A stretch of 64,000 bases of DNA from assembly GCF_014472415.1 (NCBI RefSeq), contig NZ_JACSZV010000022.1, forward strand, positions 34,982-98,981. Reading direction: 5' to 3'. How positions within the stretch are numbered: position 1 is the first letter of the stretch; each line of letters opens with the position of its first letter. The translations under genes were made by a program, and so were the position numbers. Positions 9,705-19,549 of this stretch are shown piece after piece. This stretch comes from Pseudomonas sp. N40(2020). GTDB taxonomy: Bacteria; Pseudomonadota; Gammaproteobacteria; Pseudomonadales; Pseudomonadaceae. Below the pieces are notes generated by a model. The model searched no databases. It saw only the letters and a list, made by a program, of their open reading frames with translations, and was not told where the DNA came from.

Positions 9705-9720
9705 TTTCTTCAATGCGACA
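9705..9720 (-). promoter_or_regulatory. ArgR-type operator half-site upstream of aotJ
   Basis: Minus strand reads TGTCGCATTGAAGAAA, an exact fit to TGTCGC-N8-AA, the half-site described for P. aeruginosa ArgR. Weaker same-orientation copies, TGTCGT near 9689 and AGTCGC at 9745-9750, are spaced about 30 bp on either side. It lies about 185 bp upstream of the aotJ start, a sensible place for ArgR control of aotJQMOP-argR. Confidence 0.5.
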
Positions 9721-9750
9721 ACTAATTACAGATGCACAGAGAAAGCGACT

Positions 9751-10070
9751 TGAGCGCATTGACAGCCCTGCAAATTCATGCAGGAGCGAAAGATTGTTAA
9801 CCGATCTATGCTGCAAATTGCGGGCCTATTATTCGCAAACCCTTCTAATCCGGCAAGCGCAGCGTTGTGTCTTATTTTTCACGAGGTGTTTAAAGGCGCT
9901 AAAACGGGGCGATGCGTTTCCCTTTGCCCCGGTTTGGCGCGGGCGGTTACACATTCGGTTACGGCAATGACGACGGGTAACATCGGGAAATGTCTTACGC
10001 AGGAAATCGATAATTATTGGTTGGGTGGGTTTTGCTTCCCACAGTGGACTACATCGGTGTCTGACAGATT
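9751..10070. other. Non-coding gap between aotJ and acsA
   Basis: No convincing gene. The open frames here have poor starts and run into the downstream REP pair. The segment from 9780 to 9870 is comparatively AT-rich and may hold promoter elements of aotJ, but no clear -35/-10 pair was assigned. Confidence 0.5.
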
Positions 10071-10074
10071 GCTA

Positions 10075-10163
10075 TCGCTGGCAAGCCAGCTCCCACAGGG
10101 ATCTCGGTTGAAACCGAAATCCCAAACACACCTCAAAACCTGTGGGAGCTGGCTTGCCAGCGA
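10075..10163. repeat. REP pair (REPIN-like), family B
   Basis: Two inverted REP units: TCGCTGGCAAGCCAGCTCCC and, about 65 bp on, its reverse complement with CTGTGGGAGC. Each unit is itself a small palindrome (GCTGGCAAGCCAGC). It is located 3' of acsA. Comparable pairs are at 32247, 34926, 44355 and 49440. Confidence 0.9.
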
Positions 10164-10203
10164 TGAGGCCCACAAAGCCACCCCAAAACCTCCAGACACA
10201 AAA

Positions 10204-10235
10204 AAGCCCCGCCCGGCAATCACCGGACGAGGCTT
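10204..10235 (-). terminator. Rho-independent terminator of acsA
   Basis: GC-rich stem AAGCCTCGTCCGG / CCGGGCGGGGCTT on the minus strand followed by a T run, beginning about 20 nt after the acsA stop codon. Confidence 0.85.
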
Positions 10236-10256
10236 TCTATGCATCACACCGAATGC

Positions 10257-12212
<1,956 letters not shown>

Positions 12213-12360
12213 CTTTCCTACCTCGGTGTAATAGTTGTTTTTGTATGACCCCGTTGTAGCCGGAGCGGCCCCATAGAACCATTCGACGATGGTAGTAACA
12301 AGCCCCTACAAGTCGTGGCGTTACCGGACCAAAACCCTCAACCCCACGCCCCACGGCCCT

Positions 12361-12397
12361 TGTAGGAGCTGCCGAAGGCTGCGATCTTTTGATCTTC
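12361..12397. repeat. Half copy of family-A palindromic repeat
   Basis: Only the left arm (TGTAGGAGCTG through GCGATCTTTTGATC) is present; the right arm is missing. It lies in the 417-bp gap between acsA and the DUF2790 gene, which otherwise shows no gene. Confidence 0.7.
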
Positions 12398-12629
12398 CGG
12401 CGATTGTTACCAAATCTGCCAAAGGTGTTTATCAAAACCCGCTCTGTTTACCCCCACCCCACCTCCCTAAAATTCACCTCGCCGATAAGGCAAAGCGATT
12501 AACAACGTTACAGCCCCCACGAAGGCCGTTAATCCCGCTCTCCAAGTAATGAAACAAAGCACTGAAGTTCCACACGCAACCCCAAAAAGGTTGCGTGCCC
12601 CCACTCGACCTCAAAAAGGTAAATTTGAA

Positions 12630-12890
12630 ATGAAAGCTTTATTGGTTCTGGCCCTCAGCAGTCTGTGCGCAACCGCCATGGCAAACGAGGGCTCGACTGA
12701 TGTCGCACAGCAACAACCGGCTATTGAGGAGTACACCTACTCCACCCACCTGGACATCGCCAAAGTTGTCTCCATGAGCGAAGTGCCCAATGTCTGCGAA
12801 GTGGTTCCGATGAAAATGGAATACGACGACTCCACAGGCCAGCGTCACATCCTGCGTTACAGCGTCATGGGCAACGGTTGCACCAATTGA
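12630..12890 (+). CDS. Small secreted DUF2790-family protein
   Basis: 86 residues. Signal peptide MKALLVLALSSLCATAMA, then a domain with YxTHLDIAKV, a VCxVVPMxMxYDDSxG block and a C-terminal cysteine (GNGCTN). This matches the DUF2790 proteins common in Pseudomonas, whose function is unknown. The start at 12630 is preferred over an upstream ATG at 12549 because it gives a proper signal peptide and is preceded by AAAAAGGT. Two cysteines remain after export and may form a disulfide. Confidence 0.82.
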   Translation: MKALLVLALSSLCATAMANEGSTDVAQQQPAIEEYTYSTHLDIAKVVSMSEVPNVCEVVPMKMEYDDSTGQRHILRYSVMGNGCTN

Positions 12891-12945
12891 TGAGCTCAGA
12901 CTGCACCGAATTGGATCTCTCAGCGCATCAATGAGGGTCGATTCC

Positions 12946-12965
12946 AGCCCGACTTCGGTCGGGCT
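12946..12965 (+). terminator. Hairpin after the DUF2790 gene
   Basis: AGCCCGA-CTTCGG-TCGGGCT forms a stable stem with a UUCG-type loop. The U tract after it is weak (CAGTTGTGTCT), so termination may be partial. Confidence 0.55.
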
Positions 12966-13000
12966 CAGTTGTGTCTGGAGCCGTCAAAAATGCTTGCAAA

Positions 13001-13016
13001 ACACTAGATGTAGTGA
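13001..13016. promoter_or_regulatory. NrdR-box-like site upstream of nrdB
   Basis: ACACTAGATGTAGTGA matches the NrdR consensus acaCwAtATaTwGtgt at 13 of 16 positions and is nearly palindromic. NrdR represses ribonucleotide reductase operons. The usual second box 31-32 bp away is not evident. A TATAAT at 13185-13190 lies downstream, leaving a leader of about 250 nt before nrdB. Confidence 0.55.
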
Positions 13017-13375
13017 AAAACGCGATTTTTTGTTTATTTTTTGAGCAAATCCACAAATACGAAATTTCTTCGAAAAAAAATCTTTCCCCGGCAAAGCCCT
13101 GTAAACCAACGCTCTCACTGAAAAACCACCCTCCCCGACCGCTCCATGCGCGGATTCGCCTCAGCACGGCCCGTTTTTTTTCCCTATAATGCCGCCCTAA
13201 TCGGGACAGCAATATTCCCTTACAGGGATGAACAGCCAATCTGAAGCCCCGCAGCAGCGTTCAACGCGAGCTGCGCCCGTCAGAGGCTCTCGGAACCCCG
13301 TACGAAATTCTGTTTTATTGCCTGCCTTAGCTGCTGCAAAAAACGATTCCTTAAGATCCAACGCGGTCTGTACGA

Positions 13376-13410
13376 CCGTGTGAAAAACCAACCAATCAGG
13401 TTTCACACGG
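13376..13410 (+). promoter_or_regulatory. Leader hairpin just before the nrdB ribosome-binding site
   Basis: CCGTGTGAAA (13376-13385) and TTTCACACGG (13401-13410) form a perfect 10-bp stem about 20 nt upstream of the GCAGGAGA Shine-Dalgarno. It may influence translation or mark an mRNA-processing site. The rest of 12971-13443 has no gene. Confidence 0.5.
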
Positions 13411-13443
13411 GGCGACAGGCCCTCACGCAGGAGACGACACGTC

Positions 13444-14694
13444 ATGCTGAGCTGGGACGAATTCGACAAAGAAGACAGTGAAGTAGCAGCAGTGAAAGGC
13501 GCCAACGCCGGCCACGCTACTGAAGCCAACATGGACCGCCTCGACAACGCTGGCGGCGCCGCAGCGCTGGAAGCCCGCGCCGTCACCGCCGCTGACTCGG
13601 CCGCCGTGGCCCGCGCCAAGGCTGCACTGAACTCCCTCGACGTCGCCGAAGGCCTCGCCGAACTCGAAGGCGCCTCCGCCCGTGTCGCCGTTGACGAAAA
13701 GCGCATGATCAACTGCCGCGCCGACCTCAACCAACTCGTGCCATTCAAGTACGACTGGGCCTGGCAGAAGTATCTGGACGGTTGCGCAAACCACTGGATG
13801 CCGCAAGAAGTCAACATGACCGCCGACATCGCCCTCTGGAAAGACCCGGAAGGCCTGACCGACGACGAGCGCCGCATCGTGATGCGCAACCTCGGCTTCT
13901 TCTCCACCGCCGACTCCCTGGTTGCCAACAACCTCGTCCTGGCCGTTTACCGCCTGATCACCAACCCGGAATGCCGCCAGTACATCCTGCGCCAGGCGTT
14001 CGAAGAGGCGATCCACACCCACGCCTACCAGTACTGCATCGAATCGCTGGCCATGGATGAAGGCGAGATCTTCAACATGTACCACGAGATCCCATCGGTC
14101 GCGAAAAAAGCCACCTGGGGCCTGAAATACACCCGCTCGATCTCCGATCCGAAGTTCGAAACCGGCACCGTCGAAACCGACAAAGAGTTGCTGCGCAACC
14201 TGATCGCCTACTACTGCGTTCTGGAAGGCATCTTCTTCTACTGCGGCTTCACCCAAATCCTCTCCATGGGCCGCCGCAACAAAATGACCGGCGTCGCCGA
14301 GCAGTTCCAATACATCCTGCGCGACGAATCCATGCACCTGAACTTCGGCATCGACGTGATCAACCAGATCAAAATCGAAAACCCACACTTGTGGGATGCC
14401 GAAATGAAGGAAGAAGCGACCCAGATGATCCTGCAGGGTACGCAACTGGAGATCGAATACGCCCGCGACACCATGCCTCGCGGCGTGTTAGGCATGAACG
14501 CGGCGATGATGGAGGACTACCTGAAGTTCATCGCTAACCGTCGTTTGTCGCAGATCGGTTTGAAAGAAGAGTACCCAGGGACGACTAACCCGTTCCCTTG
14601 GATGAGCGAGATTATGGACTTGAAGAAAGAGAAGAATTTCTTTGAGACGAGAGTTATTGAGTATCAGACTGGTGGGGCGTTGAGCTGGGATTGA
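13444..14694 (+). CDS. nrdB: Class Ia ribonucleotide reductase beta subunit
   Basis: 416 residues. R2-fold protein carrying the di-iron centre and tyrosyl radical. Iron ligands are visible in EEAIHTHAYQY and DESMHLNFGIDV. The C-terminal YQTGGALSWD resembles the peptide that docks onto NrdA. It has an Ala-rich N-terminal extension (residues 20-80) compared with the E. coli enzyme. The ATG has a strong CAGGAGA site. The partner nrdA is not adjacent on either side, which is unusual. Confidence 0.95.
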   Translation: MLSWDEFDKEDSEVAAVKGANAGHATEANMDRLDNAGGAAALEARAVTAADSAAVARAKAALNSLDVAEGLAELEGASARVAVDEKRMINCRADLNQLVPFKYDWAWQKYLDGCANHWMPQEVNMTADIALWKDPEGLTDDERRIVMRNLGFFSTADSLVANNLVLAVYRLITNPECRQYILRQAFEEAIHTHAYQYCIESLAMDEGEIFNMYHEIPSVAKKATWGLKYTRSISDPKFETGTVETDKELLRNLIAYYCVLEGIFFYCGFTQILSMGRRNKMTGVAEQFQYILRDESMHLNFGIDVINQIKIENPHLWDAEMKEEATQMILQGTQLEIEYARDTMPRGVLGMNAAMMEDYLKFIANRRLSQIGLKEEYPGTTNPFPWMSEIMDLKKEKNFFETRVIEYQTGGALSWD

Positions 14695-14741
14695 TAGCCA
14701 CTCGCCTTTGATATTGGGGCTCAATCGAGCCGGATTACGAA

Positions 14742-14768
14742 AGCCCTGACTTGCTCAGGGCTTTTTTT
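14742..14768 (+). terminator. Rho-independent terminator of nrdB
   Basis: AGCCCTGA-CTTGC-TCAGGGCT stem followed by seven T residues, about 50 bp after nrdB. It isolates nrdB from the AT-rich island that follows. Confidence 0.9.
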
Positions 14769-14950
14769 ATCCTAAAATGCCGGATATCGAAAAATGCATA
14801 GACATCCGATGTCTTTTGAGAAAAGTTTTTAGGTATATTTCAGATCTAAACCTACAGTTTCTATAATCCGCTTTTTAAAGCTTCACCTTGACCAAGGCTG
14901 GACACCCAATTGAGCCGCTCAAGGAAATCTACACACCCAAGGAAAACGCA

Positions 14951-15931
14951 ATGGAAGAAATCCGAGCTTTTGACATGTTTTGCGGCGCCGGGGGAAGTAG
15001 CCTAGGAGCACGCGAAGCCGGGGTTAAAATCGTTGGAGGCGTTGATCTTTGGAAGCCTGCTGCTGAATCTTTCCAACTTAATTTTCCATGCGCAACCGTG
15101 TTTAATGAAGATCTTCGTCCCCTTGCTCCAGAGGACGTGTTGAAAAAAACCGGACCTATTGACTTACTAATTTCCTCACCTGAATGCACTCATCACACCT
15201 GCGCTAGAGGAAGTAAGCCGAGATCTGATGAAAGTAAAGATACCGCATTCGACGTAGTGCGTTTTGCAGCTGCCATGAAACCAAGATGGATAACGCTTGA
15301 AAACGTAGTTCATATGAAACCATGGCCAAGATACCGAGAACTACGAGAGGAAATCGAAGCTCTAGGCTACAAGGTTCGAGAACAAGTAATTGACGCTTCG
15401 CTGTATGGAGTGCCTCAACGACGAAAACGTCTTTTTATGATCGCAGACCTAAATGGAATGCCAAGCGAAATCAAACCGATAGTTTCAGCTCAAAAAACAG
15501 TACTCGATATTTTAGATAAAACTGATCGTTACAAAATGACCCCACTTCGTATTCAAAGGCGGGCGAAGGACACTCTCGCTAGAGCAGATAGAGCGATCGC
15601 AGCTTTAGGGCCAAATGAGCCTTTTCTCATTGTTTATTACGGCACTGATGGCAGTGGTGGTTGGCAGTCGCTAAATGCTCCTCTGCGAACAGTAACAACC
15701 GTAGATCGTTTTGCTTATGTCCAACCGACAGACCAAGGACATATGATGAGAATGTTGCAACCCGAAGAACTGCGCCAAGCAATGGGTTTTCCCGACTCAT
15801 ACCAGTTTCCTGACGTTACACGCAGAGAAAGAGTTAAATTAATGGGGAATGCAGTGTGCTCTCCAGTAATGAAAGCCATAGTAGAGTCATTAATTCGCGA
15901 CTCTATAAATCTTAAAATTAAAGCCGCCTAA
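14951..15931 (+). CDS. DNA (cytosine-5-)-methyltransferase
   Basis: 326 residues. Motifs appear in the canonical order of C5 enzymes: motif I FCGAGGSSLG (Cys11 region), motif IV, motif VI ENVV (Glu117), motif VIII YGVPQRRKRLF and motif X MGNAV near the C-terminus. Motif IV reads SSPECTHH (catalytic candidate Cys79) instead of the usual PPCQ, a noticeable variant. The region between motifs VIII and X is short, so the target-recognition domain is small. The start is placed at the ATG with AAGGAAA upstream; a TTG at 14888 would add 21 residues. It is AT-rich and heads the island operon; the sequence it methylates cannot be read from here. Confidence 0.9.
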   Translation: MEEIRAFDMFCGAGGSSLGAREAGVKIVGGVDLWKPAAESFQLNFPCATVFNEDLRPLAPEDVLKKTGPIDLLISSPECTHHTCARGSKPRSDESKDTAFDVVRFAAAMKPRWITLENVVHMKPWPRYRELREEIEALGYKVREQVIDASLYGVPQRRKRLFMIADLNGMPSEIKPIVSAQKTVLDILDKTDRYKMTPLRIQRRAKDTLARADRAIAALGPNEPFLIVYYGTDGSGGWQSLNAPLRTVTTVDRFAYVQPTDQGHMMRMLQPEELRQAMGFPDSYQFPDVTRRERVKLMGNAVCSPVMKAIVESLIRDSINLKIKAA

Positions 15932-15986
15932 AAATGACTAGCAAACAAACTATCTAGCGCATCAACTTTATTAGAAGAGGATCTAA

Positions 15987-18104
15987 GTGAGCACTTCAGA
16001 CCTGGAATTTAATCAGCCGTTCCGCCCTCGCGCTAGAGTCCTTCAGCTTTTGGGGGATGAGCTAATAGGCAGCCCGCGCCTTGCTGTATTTGAGCTAGTA
16101 AAAAATGCATATGATGCTGATGCGAACGAATCGATTGTAACCCTCGATCTAAAAGATGAGGAAAACCCAAAGATTACGGTCTCTGACGACGGTATTGGAA
16201 TGTCTCCACAAATAATCAAAGATATTTGGTTAGTCCCTGGAAACAACCATCGACAAGAACAGCGAAAACTAGAAATACGTACTGAGAAGCACAAACGGCT
16301 TCCTCTTGGAGAAAAAGGTTTGGGGCGTTTCGCCGTTCACAAACTAGGAAATCATATAACACTTATCACAAGGGCCGCCGGGGAACTTGAGTGCGTAGTT
16401 GAAATAAACTGGAATGAAATAATCCAAAAACCATTCCTCGATGAAGCCCCAATCCGCGTAAAACTTAGACATCCTATCGTATTTACTGGAAATACCACTG
16501 GAACCAAGATAGAGATAACGGATCTTAGATCAAAAAAATGGACACGTGGAGACGTTCGCCGTCTACACAAACAAATAACGTCAATTTGCTCCCCATTTGA
16601 AACTCCAGAGGGTTTCAGAGCTGAACTCTTAGTTCCCGGACACTCCGACTGGACTAAAGACTTGCTTGACCCGGAGGCAATTCTTAGAAGAGCACCATGG
16701 AAATTTACGTTCAAAATAAAGCCTAACGGCTCATTCACTTGGAATTATAAATTCCAACCTTCTCCTGGAATAAATATCGAAGGAAGAAACAACGATGGAC
16801 TCGACGTTCCTTTATTAATCCCGCCACTCAAGGGAACAACAAAAAAAAATGAAATCACAGACGCCGACACATTAAGTGGGATAGGTGAGATAAGCGGAGA
16901 GTTTTATATATACGACAGAGATCGTGAAATTTTAAAACTCATGGCTGACACTCAAACCCTTACCGAATACCTGGATGAAAATGGTGGCATAAGGATATAT
17001 CGAGATGGCGTACGAGTGTACAACTATGGCGAGCCAGGAGAAGACTGGCTAGGACTTGACCTAAGACGCGTAAACAAGCCAACAAAAGGAATAAGCAATA
17101 ACCTTATTATAGGCGCTATACATCTATCTCTTAAAGACTCTACTGGATTAGTTGAAAAAACCAACCGCGAAGGCTTCATGGAAAGCTCCGCCTTAACTAA
17201 CCTTCAACGAGTTGTTTTGGGCTTACTTGCATCAGTTGAAACAGAACGTAAAATCGACAAAGATCGCATTCGAAAAATAATGGATAAAAGCAAAGACCCG
17301 ATCGCTGCAAACGTCGAAAGACCTATTGAAGAACTACGCTCAGCATTAAAAAAATACGGTGTCATTGACAAGTTTGAACCTTACATAAAAAAGCTAGAAG
17401 ATGATTACCATACAATGCAAGAAACACTGCTTTCAGCAGGCATGTCTGGTCTAAATTTAGCAGTGGTTTTTCATGAAGTAGAACGTGGCGTAAGAATGCT
17501 ACACAAAGCCATTGAGAGTGGTGCAGACTTGCAAAGCGCTGCAGATCAAGCCCGAGACCTAACCAAACTGCTCGATGGTTTCTCTAATCTATTAAAACGT
17601 GACGATCAAAAACCTCATAGCGCTCGAACTCTTATCACACGAGCCAGGGATCTTACAAAGCCTAGATTCCGATTTCACGAAACCACATTAAACTGTCCAT
17701 TCCTGGAAAAAGAAGAAGATGGCTTTAAATCCATTTTCGCTTTCGGCTTAGTCCTAAACGCCGTAGTCAATCTAATCGACAACTCTATCTACTGGCTACA
17801 AGTTAGATGGCCAGAGTCAAAAGCCGCAGAACGAAAAATATATCTTGGTATATCTAACGAATTCGAACTTGGGCCCGCATTAATAATTGCAGATAATGGA
17901 CCAGGCTTTCAAGATGACCCAGACAATCTAGTCCGCCCTTTTTTCACCAGAAAGCCTATTGGCATGGGGCTTGGCTTATACTATGCAAATTTGGCCATGG
18001 AGCTTAACGGTGGGATTTTAGCATTTCCCGAAAAAGGAGAAGTTGATTTGCCAAAAGAGTTCGACGGCGCTGTTATCGCATTAATTTTCAAGGATGCTAA
18101 ATAA
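15987..18104 (+). CDS. Protein with two GHKL ATPase domains (MORC/Hsp90-like plus histidine-kinase-like)
   Basis: 705 residues, GTG start with AAGAGGATC upstream. The N-terminal domain (about 15-330) has the GHKL motifs of Hsp90/MutL/MORC ATPases: FELVKNAYDAD, DDGIGM, GEKGLGRFAVHKLG. A helical middle (about 420-560) contains VVFHEVERG (His496), which resembles the dimerisation/phosphoacceptor helix of histidine kinases. The C-terminal domain has NLIDNS, IADNGPGF and PIGMGLGLYYAN, the N, G1 and G2 boxes of a kinase ATPase. GHKL ATPases of the MORC type are known next to restriction-modification genes. Phosphotransfer through His496 is inference. Its stop codon overlaps the next start (TAATG), implying coupled synthesis. 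Confidence 0.85.
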   Translation: MSTSDLEFNQPFRPRARVLQLLGDELIGSPRLAVFELVKNAYDADANESIVTLDLKDEENPKITVSDDGIGMSPQIIKDIWLVPGNNHRQEQRKLEIRTEKHKRLPLGEKGLGRFAVHKLGNHITLITRAAGELECVVEINWNEIIQKPFLDEAPIRVKLRHPIVFTGNTTGTKIEITDLRSKKWTRGDVRRLHKQITSICSPFETPEGFRAELLVPGHSDWTKDLLDPEAILRRAPWKFTFKIKPNGSFTWNYKFQPSPGINIEGRNNDGLDVPLLIPPLKGTTKKNEITDADTLSGIGEISGEFYIYDRDREILKLMADTQTLTEYLDENGGIRIYRDGVRVYNYGEPGEDWLGLDLRRVNKPTKGISNNLIIGAIHLSLKDSTGLVEKTNREGFMESSALTNLQRVVLGLLASVETERKIDKDRIRKIMDKSKDPIAANVERPIEELRSALKKYGVIDKFEPYIKKLEDDYHTMQETLLSAGMSGLNLAVVFHEVERGVRMLHKAIESGADLQSAADQARDLTKLLDGFSNLLKRDDQKPHSARTLITRARDLTKPRFRFHETTLNCPFLEKEEDGFKSIFAFGLVLNAVVNLIDNSIYWLQVRWPESKAAERKIYLGISNEFELGPALIIADNGPGFQDDPDNLVRPFFTRKPIGMGLGLYYANLAMELNGGILAFPEKGEVDLPKEFDGAVIALIFKDAK

Positions 18105-19390
18105 TGCTCCCTTCACCGAGAATTGTAGCCATTGACGATGACGAGAGCGAACTCTACGCCTTAGTGAATGCGCTCAATGAAAAAGGCCACTCTTGCCTAG
18201 CCATTCAGTATTCCTCCACCGGCCATAATCACAACATAAAAGATGCACGTGTAATTTTTTTTGACCTACATCTAAACGGAAACTCTGCTGCTCCATTAAG
18301 CATTCACTTCAGTATAATCCTATCCATACTTGAGTCCCTCGCCCCTCAAGGCCCGTATGTAATAATTCTTTGGACCAAGTATGGACAGAGTGAAGGAACT
18401 AGTGCAGACACTGAGCTCCAAGAGTACTTATCAGCCCGCCTTGAAAAGCACCTAGCGCGTCCTTACAAGGTACTAGCTTTAGACAAAGCCGGGCATCTTC
18501 TGAATGGAAAAGTAAAAAATCCGGACGCACTTATCTCAGAAGTCGAGACATTGCTTTGCTCACACCCTCAAATAAGAGCTCTTTTAAGCTGGGAAAGTAA
18601 CGTCCAGTCCGCTGCGGCTCAAACATTGGGACACCTTCTAAGACTTACTTCACCTGATGGATTAGGCACTGCTTCCGTCATGGCGGTGCTGGCGGATGCT
18701 GCAGTGGGAAAGGCAAACATAGACATAGACCGGTACCACGCATTAAATCAAGCACTAATCCCAATTCTCTCAGACTACATCTCAAACCCATCGATCCCTG
18801 AAGTAGAGCGATCTGTTTGGGAGCAAGCCTATTCTGCGTCAAACTATGCGAGTATCTTAACTCCTGGTCAGAAAGCAGACTTCAATAAATTTATAAACCT
18901 TTCTACAAGGACACATGGAATTTCCTTGGCCGACAGGGGCGCAATATCAAGCCTCAACACTATATTAACCGTAAAAGATTTTATAAACACATTTGGTATG
19001 AGCCAAGAGCAAGCTGCAATTGAGCTTTTTTCGCTGTTAAAGCCTGAACACCTTTCAGAAGCACGCTGGATAATTTGTCAAGCTCATGCGGCGTGTGATC
19101 ATGCTCAGAACAAATCGGTTCCAATGAGCTACTTTGTCGGCTTGGAAATCGAAGACCGCTATCTAAAACCAAGAAAAAATAGACCGGAATTTCTTTGGGT
19201 TTCACCAGCATTTAGAATCAATGGAAAGATTCGCTCACTAGTATTTAATGCTGGTGCCAATATCCCACTGCCGACCATACGCACTAAAGAAGTAAATGCA
19301 CTCTATCGCCTCAATGAGTCAATACTCAACGACTTATTGTTCAAGCTTAGAACCCATTTAGCGCGACCCGGAATCATTGGAGTTTATTAA
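18104..19390 (+). CDS. Receiver-domain protein with uncharacterised C-terminal region
   Basis: 428 residues. Residues 7-95 look like a response-regulator receiver: acidic cluster IDDDE (Asp11-13), candidate phosphoacceptor Asp54 in FFDLHL, and ILWTKYG with Lys92 where the conserved lysine should be. The remaining roughly 300 residues show no DNA-binding helix-turn-helix or known output domain that I recognise. The 4-nt-type overlap with the GHKL gene suggests the two proteins work as a signalling pair inside the island. Strongly AT-rich relative to the chromosome. The output function is unknown. Confidence 0.75.
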   Translation: MLPSPRIVAIDDDESELYALVNALNEKGHSCLAIQYSSTGHNHNIKDARVIFFDLHLNGNSAAPLSIHFSIILSILESLAPQGPYVIILWTKYGQSEGTSADTELQEYLSARLEKHLARPYKVLALDKAGHLLNGKVKNPDALISEVETLLCSHPQIRALLSWESNVQSAAAQTLGHLLRLTSPDGLGTASVMAVLADAAVGKANIDIDRYHALNQALIPILSDYISNPSIPEVERSVWEQAYSASNYASILTPGQKADFNKFINLSTRTHGISLADRGAISSLNTILTVKDFINTFGMSQEQAAIELFSLLKPEHLSEARWIICQAHAACDHAQNKSVPMSYFVGLEIEDRYLKPRKNRPEFLWVSPAFRINGKIRSLVFNAGANIPLPTIRTKEVNALYRLNESILNDLLFKLRTHLARPGIIGVY

Positions 19391-19403
19391 TCGTAACAAG
19401 AGA

Positions 19404-19425
19404 GAGCGGCGGACGAGCGCCGCTC
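19404..19425 (+). terminator. Hairpin after the receiver gene
   Basis: GAGCGGCG-GACGAG-CGCCGCTC is a perfect 8-bp GC stem 13 nt after the stop codon, followed by CTACTCTTATTTC. It is a weak or partial terminator; the 159-bp gap that contains it separates the signalling pair from the endonuclease/Vsr pair. Confidence 0.5.
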
Positions 19426-19549
19426 CTACTCTTATTTCATCCCCCAACAATATCTATAATTTTGCCAGCAGCACCAATCAAGTTTCTCCTATGGAATTTT
19501 TTTAGATTTCCAGGCACCATTCTCCAAATGATGGCAACTGGACATTATC

